Assembly (NCBI GenBank): GCA_033762055.1
Contig: JANRLZ010000040.1
Location: 1 to 7,769 of the forward strand
Reading direction: 5' to 3'
From: M3007 sp033762055
Lineage (GTDB): Bacteria; Bacteroidota; Bacteroidia; Chitinophagales; Saprospiraceae
DNA: 7,769 nt
A program made the translations under genes and the position numbers. Below are positions 1-6,508 of this stretch, in pieces. How positions within the stretch are numbered: position 1 is the first letter of the stretch; every line of letters begins with the position of its first letter. The notes under the pieces are model-generated. The model was given only the letters and a program-made list of their open reading frames with translations. It had not been told where the DNA came from and ran no database searches.

Positions 1-1
1 G

Positions 2-616
2 GCGATCGAGGAAGGCATCAGCCTGAATCCGGTGCTGCATTCCTTTCAGGAAGTGGTGCGCAAATACCGGATCGAACGGGAATTGATCGAGGCTTTTCTC
101 GACAGCATGGAAATGGATTTAACGGCGTCTGCCTACGATTCGGCCCGTTACAACGAGTATATTTATGGGTCGGCAGAAGTGGTGGGACTGATGTGCCTGC
201 GCGTGTTTTGTGAAGGAGATGACGCGGAATACCAGCGCCTGAAGGCTCCGGCGCGTCGCCTGGGAGCAGCTTTTCAAAAAATCAATTTCCTGCGCGACAT
301 AAAAAGCGACCACGAAGAACGCGGCCGAGTCTATTTTCCCGGTGTGGACTTCAGCCGTTTCAGCCAGGAAGATAAATGGCAAATCGAAGCAGATATCAAG
401 CAGGATTTTGACGCCGCTCTCGAGGGCATTCGCCAATTGCCGAAAGGCGCGCGACTGGGCGTTTACCTGGCATACAAGTATTACACCAACCTGTTTTACA
501 AAATAAAAAGCGCGCCGCCGCAAAGTGTGGCGCAAAAACGCTTCCGGATTTCCTCCAAACGCAAAGTGTATCTGTTGTGCAGTTCCGCCTTGCGGAACCA
601 GTTGGGCGTCTTGTAA
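2..616 (+). CDS. crtB: Phytoene synthase, C-terminal part (5' end outside window)
   Basis: Carotenoid pathway enzyme that joins two geranylgeranyl diphosphates into phytoene. The visible part is 204 residues and the reading frame is open back to the window edge, so the gene starts upstream; the family usually has about 280-300 residues, so the first Asp-rich motif is missing from view. Seen: the segment YIYGSAEVVGLMCLRVF (about residues 53-69 of the visible part), matching the family's Y-x-x-x-x-A-x-x-V-G helix, and the second Asp-rich motif in NFLRDIKSDHEERGRVYFP (about 95-113), with D99 and D103 forming the DxxxD that binds the Mg-diphosphate. A GTG at position 32 is inside the conserved fold and is not the real start. 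The next gene follows after 45 bases on the same strand with no visible terminator. A squalene/dehydrosqualene synthase of the same superfamily is the alternative, but the RDxxxDxxxRGRxYxP pattern fits CrtB best. Confidence 0.9.
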   Translation, partial: AIEEGISLNPVLHSFQEVVRKYRIERELIEAFLDSMEMDLTASAYDSARYNEYIYGSAEVVGLMCLRVFCEGDDAEYQRLKAPARRLGAAFQKINFLRDIKSDHEERGRVYFPGVDFSRFSQEDKWQIEADIKQDFDAALEGIRQLPKGARLGVYLAYKYYTNLFYKIKSAPPQSVAQKRFRISSKRKVYLLCSSALRNQLGVL

Positions 617-661
617 AATTGCCGTTGCTTTGCGGGAAAGTATCACCGAGCAACAGCCTGA

Positions 662-1972
662 ATGCCCTACCGCAACGCCCCCGTACACCCGTTTTTACGT
701 TTTATTTATGTCCTGCTGCGCGGCCTGACCTATGCCGGGATGCAGGTATTTTATCGCCGCCGCCTCGTGCTGGGTCGCGGTTATGCACGTTTCGACGGTC
801 CGGCCATTGTGGTGTGCAACCATCCCAGTACCCTCATGGATCCGCTGAATGTAGGGCTGCAAATCCGCCAGGAAATGTATTTTCTGGCCAACTACGGGTT
901 GTTCAAACATCCGGTCAGCAACTGGTTGCTCTCCCGGCTGTTTTGTATCCCGGTCAAACGCCGGGAAGATGTTGCCGAAGGCGAAGCGCGCGACAACGAC
1001 GCCGCTTTTGAAGCATCTTTTCAACATTTGGAAAAAAACGGCGTACTGTTCATCGCAGCGGAAGGGGTGAGTTGGATGAATCGTTATGTCCGACCATTCA
1101 AAACAGGTACGGCACGCATCGCATTCGGCGCTGAAAAACGCAACAACTGGCAGCTGGGTGTTAAAATCATCCCGGTCGGACTCAGTTACGACGCGCCCCG
1201 CCTGTTTCGCAGCCGAGTTACCATCGAATACGGCGCACCCATTGACCCGCACCCCTGGGCGGAGGCTGATCGCCAAAACCACGAACAGGCGGTAGATGAT
1301 TTTACCGCCGCCATACAAGCACGTGTCAGAACGCTCACACTCGACTCGGGCAACGAGGCCGGCGACCTTTTTGTGCAACAGGCGGAAACCCTCATGGAAA
1401 ATGCCGGGAACCACCTTCCTGCACCGCAGCGCTATTTTACTTTAAAATCTTTTTTGGCAAAAAATAGAGAAAATGAAGCGCTTAAAGCCGATTTTGCCGA
1501 CTATTTTGCCCAATTGGAACAAAATAACCTGCAAGATGCCGGGTTCTCCAAAGGCCCATACCGCAGGGCGGGCATCCTGTTGCTCCTTTTATTCTTCCCG
1601 GTGTTTTGCGCGGGTTATGCATGCTGGTTTTTGCCTTGCTTTTTACCCTGGCTGCTTTGTAAAAAAATGAAATTGTACCCGGGCTACGACAGCAATATAA
1701 AAATGCTGGCGGGATTATTCACTTTCCCCCTGGCCCTCTGGGGCGGCTGGGAAGCCGTATATGCTGCCACCGGGAATGCCACAGTCGCCTGGCTGAGCCT
1801 GCCGGTTTTCATCGCCCTGGGGTATGCGGCAGAAGGCTGGGCCGACACCTGGCGCCGCTGGCGCGCCGGGCAACAAGTGTTTTATTTTGGCAGAAAAGCG
1901 CCGGATTCTGCCGCCAATCTTTCCCGCCAACGACAGGCTTTGATTCAGAGCCTGTTCAGTGATGCCGAATAA
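662..1972 (+). CDS. PlsC-type 1-acylglycerol-3-phosphate acyltransferase-like membrane protein
   Basis: 436 residues. Predicted to transfer an acyl group to a glycerophosphate-type lipid at the inner membrane. Seen: an acyltransferase block with VVCNHPSTLMDPL (residues 50-62; H54 and D60), the FIAAEGVSWM motif (130-139; E134-G135), RPFKTGTARIAF (144-155) and IIPVGLSY (169-176). The first motif is H-x5-D rather than the textbook H-x4-D; from memory the spacing with NHP..xxDPL is usual in a Bacteroidota subgroup that also carries a long C-terminal part. That part is present here: hydrophobic segments at about 303-334 and 346-392, joined by a basic loop, ending in a charged tail. The start is the first ATG after an intergenic gap of 45 bases, and the N-terminus keeps a hydrophobic helix at 11-30. 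The exact substrate (lysophosphatidate, glycerol-3-phosphate or an ornithine/amino lipid) cannot be told. Probably co-transcribed with crtB and the next gene. Confidence 0.85.
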   Translation: MPYRNAPVHPFLRFIYVLLRGLTYAGMQVFYRRRLVLGRGYARFDGPAIVVCNHPSTLMDPLNVGLQIRQEMYFLANYGLFKHPVSNWLLSRLFCIPVKRREDVAEGEARDNDAAFEASFQHLEKNGVLFIAAEGVSWMNRYVRPFKTGTARIAFGAEKRNNWQLGVKIIPVGLSYDAPRLFRSRVTIEYGAPIDPHPWAEADRQNHEQAVDDFTAAIQARVRTLTLDSGNEAGDLFVQQAETLMENAGNHLPAPQRYFTLKSFLAKNRENEALKADFADYFAQLEQNNLQDAGFSKGPYRRAGILLLLLFFPVFCAGYACWFLPCFLPWLLCKKMKLYPGYDSNIKMLAGLFTFPLALWGGWEAVYAATGNATVAWLSLPVFIALGYAAEGWADTWRRWRAGQQVFYFGRKAPDSAANLSRQRQALIQSLFSDAE

Positions 1973-1984
1973 ACCTGTTCCTTT

Positions 1985-3169
1985 ATGCAAGCGATCGAAT
2001 ACCTACGCGCTCAAACGCCCGGTTGCGAAAACCTGGTTCATCTCAACAACGCCGGCGCCAGTCTTCAACCATTGCCGGTACTGGATGCCGTACACGATCA
2101 CCTCGAACTTGAAACCCGCATGGGCGGTTACGAAGCCGCAGATGCACGGGCCGGGGAGATTGCCGGATTTTACCAGGCGATTGCCACGCTGTTGCATGCC
2201 GCGCCGCGAAATATTGCCTTTGCAGCCAGTGCCACCGACGCTTATGCAAAAGTGCTCAGCGCCATTCCCTGGCGCGCCGGTGATGCCATCCTGACCACCG
2301 AAAATGATTATGCTTCCAACCAAATCGCTTTTTTATCCCTCCAAAAACGCCTCGGAGTACGGTTGCTGCGCGCCCGCGATTTGCCGGAGGGAGGCGTGGA
2401 TGTGGCCGATTTTGAGCGATTGATACACGAACACCACCCGGTATTGGCGGCTGTTACCCATGTCCCGACCAACAGCGGACTTGTACAGCCGATCGCTGAA
2501 ATCGGGCGTATTTGCCGGGAGCATGGCGTCTGGTACCTCGTGGATGCCTGCCAATCGGCCGGACAAATTGATCTGGATATCCGCCAGATCGGCTGCGATT
2601 TTTTATCGGCCACAATGCGGAAATATATGCGTGGGCCACGTGGAGCGGGCTTTCTGTACGTTTCCGACCGGGCCCTGGAAGCCGGACTGGAATTGTTGCT
2701 CCCCGATATGCGCAGCGCCAACTGGGTGGCTGCTGATCGCTACGAAACAGCCCCGACGGCACAACGATTTGAATATTGGGAGATGCCGGTGGCGCTGTTG
2801 CTCGGCAGTAAGGCAGCGGCGGAATATGCACTGGAACAAGGTTTGCCGGCCATCGAATCGCGTGTGCGTTCGCTGGCTGCGCTGACGCGTACCCTTTTGA
2901 CCGAAATTCCCGGTGTAACAGTGCTGGATCGCGGGGCACAACTATGCGGCATAGTAACGGTCCATGCAGCGCACTGGACGCCGGAACTGGTCATCGGGCG
3001 CCTCCAGCAAAACGGAATAAATGGCCGTATTTCCTCCCTGTTGGCGGCTCAAATTGATTTTCAGAAGAAAGAAGTAGGGTGGGCGTTGCGCATTTCGCCG
3101 CATTATTACAACACTGAAACCGAAATCAGGCGACTGGCGGAGGTGCTGCAATCGGTAACTCGATCGTAA
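1985..3169 (+). CDS. Class V PLP-dependent aminotransferase-fold enzyme (cysteine desulfurase/epimerase-like)
   Basis: 394 residues, about the usual length for fold-type I, class V enzymes. Seen: LNNAGAS (20-26) at the N-terminus, the phosphate-binding SATDAYAKV (82-90), THVPTNSGLVQPI (158-170), VDACQSAGQ (186-194) with D187 contacting the pyridine nitrogen and Q190, and the Schiff-base lysine K213 in ATMRKYMRGPRGAGFLYV (209-226). R369 in ALRISPHYYNT sits where the substrate carboxylate arginine is found. The loop that carries the catalytic cysteine in SufS-type desulfurases (R-x-G-H-x-C) is not recognisable: the matching stretch near 348-360 reads RISSLLAAQIDFQ and has no Cys. It is therefore more likely a desulfurase-like lyase, racemase or epimerase than an Fe-S cluster desulfurase. 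It starts 12 bases after the acyltransferase stop; its 3' end runs 44 bases into the convergent kinase gene. Substrate unknown. Confidence 0.85.
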   Translation: MQAIEYLRAQTPGCENLVHLNNAGASLQPLPVLDAVHDHLELETRMGGYEAADARAGEIAGFYQAIATLLHAAPRNIAFAASATDAYAKVLSAIPWRAGDAILTTENDYASNQIAFLSLQKRLGVRLLRARDLPEGGVDVADFERLIHEHHPVLAAVTHVPTNSGLVQPIAEIGRICREHGVWYLVDACQSAGQIDLDIRQIGCDFLSATMRKYMRGPRGAGFLYVSDRALEAGLELLLPDMRSANWVAADRYETAPTAQRFEYWEMPVALLLGSKAAAEYALEQGLPAIESRVRSLAALTRTLLTEIPGVTVLDRGAQLCGIVTVHAAHWTPELVIGRLQQNGINGRISSLLAAQIDFQKKEVGWALRISPHYYNTETEIRRLAEVLQSVTRS

Positions 3170-4604
3170 AAACACTGCCGCCTTCGCCCCGGCTTTCAGC
3201 CCGGATGCTGCCCCGGTGATGCGCCAGTACCTGGGCCGCATAACTGAGTCCGAGCCCATGCCCCTTGACATTGTGCATGTTGCCGGTCGGGACGCGGAAA
3301 AATTTTTCAAAAATTTTCTCCAGGTATTCCGGGGCAATTCCCCATCCGTTGTCGCGCACCTGTAAAACCACCTGCGCCGGTGTTTTGGACAATGAAATGC
3401 TGATTTGGCAAAGGTCGCGGCGGTATTTCAGCGCATTATCCAGCAGGTTGAACACAACCCCGCCGAGGTGCAACCGGTCGCCTGAAACCAGATAGGGCGC
3501 TTGTTGGTCAGTCTCGAAATGTACCTCGGCGCCTGTGTTTTTTACTTGTAAAGCCATGGCATTGAGTACCTGTTGCACGGTTTGTTGCAAGTCGAGCGGT
3601 TCGTTGTGCAACACCGGTGCGGGTGCGTCGAGTTGTGAAATGCGCAATACTTTATCAACAAGCAACCCGAGGCGGTCCAGTTCGATCTGCGAAATGGCGA
3701 GGTATTCGCGGGCCTGTTCCGGATGGCGCAATGCATCAAAATCGCGCAGGGCTTCGAGGGCTACCCCGACGGTGGTGAGGGGTGTTTTCAGTTCGTGGGT
3801 AAGGTTGCTGACGAAGGCGTTTTTTTGTTCGGCGAGTTTTTGTTGGTGTTGCAGGTTGTTAAAAATCAGCCAGAAAGCCAGTGTGGTCAGTCCGAATACC
3901 AGGAGAGAAAAAAGGAAAGAGGGAAAAATCTTGCGCAATAAATAAGGTTTGTAATCCAGCAATACCGCTGAAAAAAAACGCGGATGCATCAATCCGGAAG
4001 GCACGGGTTCGGTGCGCATTTCATCTTTTTCGGGGAGCAGGGGTTTTTTGCCTACCGACAGCAAAAACGAAGGCGGCAAACCCGCCGAGTCGAGCGCCAG
4101 TGTGTAACGTTTTTCGAATTCAGTGCTTGAAATGGAGTCGTTTTCAAATTCAAACACCTGAAGTTTGGCGCCCGATAATTCGGAGTGCGAACGCAATTTC
4201 ATCAGGTGGTTGCTGTCGAGGCCTGTTTTCTCCCGTAAACTGTCGTAAGTGATAAAAATCGCGACCTGCATGTCTTCCTTTTTTACCGGCGAGACGGAGC
4301 CTTCCAGTGAATCGGTACGGACTTCAAAAGACAAGGTGTTGCGGCGTTCGCGGCGGATCATGTTGCGCACCACGGCCGGCGGGAACCGGTCGGTGGAGTC
4401 GGGTCTAAACCCGTTTCGTGCCATATTGCGCTGTACCAGCGAATCCTGCAGCGCCATGCTGGTGGTATGAAAAATAAAATTGGCCTCCTGCAGGAGCTGG
4501 GCACGGGCTTCCTTCCACACTTTTTGCAACCAAAGCGCCTGCGATACGCCCAGCAGCAGCAGGCAGGCAGTGATGAGCAATAAAATGCGAGGAGGATGCT
4601 TCAC
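3126..4604 (-). CDS. Two-component sensor histidine kinase (HisKA + HATPase_c)
   Basis: 492 residues, GTG start. Seen: a first membrane segment at about 5-26, an extracytoplasmic region of about 195 residues (27-224) with no domain I recognise, a second membrane segment at about 227-249, a dimerisation/phosphoacceptor helix FVSNLTHELKTPLTTVG (264-280; phospho-accepting H270), the N box FNLLDNALKYR (385-395), the G1 box VRDNGWGI (416-423), the F box around EKFFRV (433-438) and the G2 box GHGLGLSYAA (448-457). All catalytic boxes are intact. GTG at 4604 is chosen because it sits just before the first membrane helix; no ATG or GTG occurs in frame between it and the upstream stop codon at 4800-4802, although the frame is open. 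No response regulator gene adjoins it: downstream is the convergent aminotransferase gene and upstream the divergent GLPGLI gene. The signal sensed is unknown. The gene is preceded directly by a 9-bp tandem repeat. Confidence 0.93.
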   Translation of the reverse strand: MKHPPRILLLITACLLLLGVSQALWLQKVWKEARAQLLQEANFIFHTTSMALQDSLVQRNMARNGFRPDSTDRFPPAVVRNMIRRERRNTLSFEVRTDSLEGSVSPVKKEDMQVAIFITYDSLREKTGLDSNHLMKLRSHSELSGAKLQVFEFENDSISSTEFEKRYTLALDSAGLPPSFLLSVGKKPLLPEKDEMRTEPVPSGLMHPRFFSAVLLDYKPYLLRKIFPSFLFSLLVFGLTTLAFWLIFNNLQHQQKLAEQKNAFVSNLTHELKTPLTTVGVALEALRDFDALRHPEQAREYLAISQIELDRLGLLVDKVLRISQLDAPAPVLHNEPLDLQQTVQQVLNAMALQVKNTGAEVHFETDQQAPYLVSGDRLHLGGVVFNLLDNALKYRRDLCQISISLSKTPAQVVLQVRDNGWGIAPEYLEKIFEKFFRVPTGNMHNVKGHGLGLSYAAQVLAHHRGSIRAESRGEGGSVFTIELPIAAPPPVA

Positions 4605-4609
4605 AAGAT

Positions 4610-4722
4610 GATCCGATTGATTCGATTGATTCGATTGATTCGATTGATCCGATTGATTCGATTGATTCGATTGATCCGATTGATCCGATTGATCCGATTG
4701 ATTCGATTGATCCGATTGATTC
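4610..4722. repeat. 9-bp tandem repeat, 12 units plus a partial, abutting the kinase start
   Basis: Twelve uninterrupted copies of gatYcgatt run from 4610 to 4717, followed by a partial copy (gattc) to 4722. Only the Y position varies; reading along the + strand it is C T T T C T T C C C T C. The array ends five bases before the kinase start codon, between that codon and the -7 element at 4753-4760, so it would lie in the kinase 5' leader. A unit length of nine keeps any reading frame through it intact. Copy number is likely to vary between strains by slippage, which is inference. Confidence 0.95.
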
Positions 4723-4752
4723 AGGTTGATTTTTGAATTGTCATAATTTCCA

Positions 4753-4760
4753 CAAAGGTA
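4753..4760 (-). promoter_or_regulatory. Putative kinase promoter, -7 element TACCTTTG
   Basis: On the - strand 4760-4753 reads TACCTTTG, an exact fit to the Bacteroidota -7 consensus TAnnTTTG, oriented toward the kinase gene. No TTG at the usual -33 distance is visible, so this promoter may need an activator or be weak. Transcription would begin about 140 bases before the GTG start and run through the tandem repeat. Confidence 0.5.
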
Positions 4761-4789
4761 GTTGCCTGGCGCACCCGCGCGTTTTTTGC

Positions 4790-4828
4790 TTAACCTTAAT
4801 TAACCTTCCTGCAAGGTCGTTTAACCTC
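4790..4828. promoter_or_regulatory. Three phased TTAACCT direct repeats (candidate operator)
   Basis: TTAACCT occurs at 4790-4796, 4800-4806 and 4821-4827, that is at 10 and 21 base steps, close to one and two helical turns, so all three face the same side of the DNA. The first two extend to TTAACCTT. The third copy ends directly at the TTG at 4829-4831 taken as the -33 element of the GLPGLI promoter. Tandem direct repeats of 10-11 bp period are typical sites for OmpR/PhoB-type response regulators. An additional dyad, ACCTT-N5-AAGGT, lies at 4803-4817. The binding protein is not known. Confidence 0.5.
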
Positions 4829-4856
4829 TTGCCTCGGGGTGGGTGAAATACTTTTG
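4829..4856 (+). promoter_or_regulatory. Promoter of the GLPGLI gene (TTG-N17-TACTTTTG)
   Basis: The -33-like TTG is at 4829-4831 and the -7 element TACTTTTG at 4849-4856, a full match to TAnnTTTG with a 17-base spacer. The ATG at 4890 is 33 bases after the -7 element, leaving a short leader. The promoter falls inside the longer open frame that begins at a GTG at 4839, which shows that GTG is not the start. Confidence 0.75.
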
Positions 4857-4889
4857 TCCCAACATTTTCAACCATCCATTTTTTACGTT

Positions 4890-5624
4890 ATGAAACTAAA
4901 AAACACCTTGTTGTATGCGGCCGGTCTGTTCGTTTTCTCCGCACCGGTCATGGCCCAGCAAAACGAAGGCATTATTGCTTTTGAAGAAAAAGTAAACATG
5001 CACCGCAGCATACCGGAAGAAGATGCGCAAATCAGATCCATGATCCCGGAATGGCGCATCAACATGAGCGAGTTGTTGTTCAATGCCGACGAAAGTCTTT
5101 ATCGCAATGTGGAGGAAGAAGAAGAGGAGGAAATGGGCGACGGACAGGGAATGGTCATTCGAATGCAACGGCCGGAAGCCACTTTTTACCGGAATTTCAG
5201 TACCATGCGCAAAGCCGACGCGCGTGATTTCGCCGGAAAAAAATACCTCATTGAAGATGCACTAAAGGGCGGCAACTGGAAAGTTACAACGGAAACAAAA
5301 CAGGTACTTGGCTATAATTGTATGAAAGCCACGACCACCGATACGATTCGCAAGCGCGAAATAAGCGCCTGGTTTACCCCCGATTTGCCCCTTCCCGCTG
5401 GTCCGCTCAATTTTGGCGAATTGCCCGGAACCATTCTTGAGGTGGACATCAACAACGGAGAAATTGTCGTAGCGGCCAAAAAGGTGGAATTCAAAAAACT
5501 GAAAAAAGGCGAACTGAAAGCGCCGACGAAAGGCGAAAAAATCAACGAAGCCGATTTTCAGCAGCTCATGGCCGAGCAAATGCGCCAAAACGGGGGTAAG
5601 CCGATTCGGATTATTCGGAATTAG
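4890..5624 (+). CDS. Secreted GLPGLI family protein (Porph_ging-like)
   Basis: 244 residues. Seen: an N-terminal signal peptide (MKLKN, hydrophobic core to about residue 19, then APVMA before QQNEG), with likely cleavage after A22; an acidic run of seven glutamates at 75-81; and the family region from about 138 to 200, with VLGYNCMKA, ISAWFTPDLPLPAGPLNFG (158-176) and the name-giving motif as GELPGTILEV (176-185). A Lys-rich stretch follows at 197-215. The family (TIGR01200/PF09697) is almost confined to Bacteroidota, is exported, and has no established function. The ATG at 4890 is chosen over an in-frame GTG at 4839 because the promoter overlaps the longer version and the signal peptide begins at this Met. 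It is transcribed divergently from the sensor kinase across a shared control region, so it may be a target of that signalling path; this is inference. Confidence 0.88.
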   Translation: MKLKNTLLYAAGLFVFSAPVMAQQNEGIIAFEEKVNMHRSIPEEDAQIRSMIPEWRINMSELLFNADESLYRNVEEEEEEEMGDGQGMVIRMQRPEATFYRNFSTMRKADARDFAGKKYLIEDALKGGNWKVTTETKQVLGYNCMKATTTDTIRKREISAWFTPDLPLPAGPLNFGELPGTILEVDINNGEIVVAAKKVEFKKLKKGELKAPTKGEKINEADFQQLMAEQMRQNGGKPIRIIRN

Positions 5625-5660
5625 GGGGTAGGGTTGTGAGGTATAAAAGATTGTCTCTGA

Positions 5661-5674
5661 AGTCCCGTAGGGCT
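5661..5674. repeat. Small CCC-GTA-GGG hairpin
   Basis: AG-T-CCC-GTA-GGG-CT can pair as a five-base-pair stem with one bulged T and a GTA triloop. The loop and the flanking stem bases resemble the GTTCC-GTA-GGAAC hairpin 40 bases downstream, so the two may belong to one small repeat family in the intergenic gap after the GLPGLI gene. Confidence 0.4.
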
Positions 5675-5711
5675 AAATCTGTATAGGTACTTGTGAAGTT
5701 AATCTCTTCCT

Positions 5712-5760
5712 CGTTCCGTAGGAACGGTAAATGGTTATCATGATGCCGTTCCTGCGGAAC
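5712..5760. repeat. Inverted pair of GTTCC-loop-GGAAC palindromes; possible bidirectional terminator
   Basis: 5712-5726 is a perfect hairpin, CGTTCC-GTA-GGAACG. 5748-5760 is GTTCC-TGC-GGAAC. The two are inverted copies: GTTCCGTAGGAACGG (5713-5727) pairs with CCGTTCCTGCGGAAC (5746-5760) with one mismatch across 15 bases, leaving an 18-base loop. The element sits between two convergent genes, so it could end transcription from both sides, but there is no clear T-run, which makes a repeat of the REP/interspersed type at least as likely. The right arm lies inside the last codons of the DUF5131 gene. Confidence 0.6.
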
Positions 5761-6508
5761 TATGCAAAATATATTCTTTTGCGCTATTTGGTTCCTCGTT
5801 CCATTCTTTCCCCAAAAACACCCGTCCATTTGCTTTTTTACTTCGTTTTACGCCATCTTCGCCCCATGCCCCCCATTGTTTAAAGAAAAAGGCTACACCT
5901 TGCTCAAGGCATTGATGCTGGACATTAATTGCCCACTCCGGCTGCATAGGTCTTGCTTTGGGGCCGCTTTCACCTCCGACTATTACCCAGTGAATGCCTT
6001 TTAAATCCAATACTCCGAGATCAGCAATCAAGGGTTCTATGGATAAAAAACGGATGTTGGCTGAAATATCACGCAAATAGTCTATGCGCCCTTTTGTCTT
6101 CGAAGATTCGACGCTGACACCGAGCCAAACATTGTCGGGAATTCTGCGTTGGCTGCAATAAGCATGCAGAATTTTTTCGCGTTTTGTCAGGATTTGGTAT
6201 TTATGTTGAGGGGTTTGTTCAATGACCTGAAAAACTTTATCCAAAAACTTAAACGGCATTTTTTCGTGAAACAGGTCGCTCATGGAATTTACAAAAAACT
6301 TGGTAGCTTTTTTGATTTTCAACGGCATGTCCAATCGTTCCGGCATGAGGGTGAACTCAAACCCGTTTTCATAACCAGGAGCACCCATAGCCTGCAAGCG
6401 CTTTGCCATCGTTTCGGCATAGCAGTTTTTACAACCAGCGGTCACTTTGGTACAGCCAGTGCTAGGGTTCCAAGTGGCTTCTGTCCATTCAATTTTTGAA
6501 TATTTCAT
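5738..6508 (-). CDS. DUF5131 / phage Gp37-Gp68 family protein (three-Cys-motif protein)
   Basis: 256 residues. Seen: the family's N-terminal signature IEWTEATWNPSTGCTKVTAG (6-25) followed by CKNCYAE, giving cysteines C19, C26 and C29 (C-x6-C-x2-C), which could hold a metal or iron-sulfur cluster; then FVNSMSDLFHEKMP (72-85), YQILTKR (104-110), VWLGVSVES (127-135), FLSIEPLI (154-161), WVIVGGESGPKARPM (174-188) and FFFKQWGAWGE (207-217). The order and content match the family from memory; its biochemical activity is not established, although the cysteine spacing together with GG-E elements recalls radical-SAM-like enzymes (inference). The start ATG overlaps the TcmP stop as ATGA, indicating translational coupling. 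Odd: the last 16 residues or so (from N241) lie beyond the conserved part, and the final HSSAGTAS is encoded by an arm of the hairpin repeat, so the original 3' end may have been replaced. Confidence 0.88.
   Translation of the reverse strand: MKYSKIEWTEATWNPSTGCTKVTAGCKNCYAETMAKRLQAMGAPGYENGFEFTLMPERLDMPLKIKKATKFFVNSMSDLFHEKMPFKFLDKVFQVIEQTPQHKYQILTKREKILHAYCSQRRIPDNVWLGVSVESSKTKGRIDYLRDISANIRFLSIEPLIADLGVLDLKGIHWVIVGGESGPKARPMQPEWAINVQHQCLEQGVAFFFKQWGAWGEDGVKRSKKANGRVFLGKEWNEEPNSAKEYILHSSAGTAS

Noticed and set aside
662..1972. H-x5-D spacing in the acyltransferase as a defect of the catalytic motif
   Set aside because: NHPxxxxDPL spacing with a two-segment hydrophobic C-terminus is, from memory, normal for a Bacteroidota subgroup of this family, and the E-G motif and other blocks are intact.
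4610..4722. Tandem array as a CRISPR array
   Set aside because: Units are 9 bp and contiguous, with no spacers and no cas genes.
4721..4744. Seven-codon upstream ORF (MTIQKST) on the - strand before the kinase
   Set aside because: It starts only nine bases after the -7 element, is in a different frame from the kinase and has no further support; it could be a leader peptide but chance is as likely.
4839..4889. GTG at 4839 as start of the GLPGLI gene, adding 17 residues
   Set aside because: The promoter -7 element TACTTTTG (4849-4856) lies within it, and the signal peptide begins at the ATG at 4890.
5762..6499. Open frames on the + strand opposite the DUF5131 gene (5762-6004 and 6149-6499)
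   Set aside because: They lie wholly within the well-supported DUF5131 gene on the other strand and show no recognisable protein motif.
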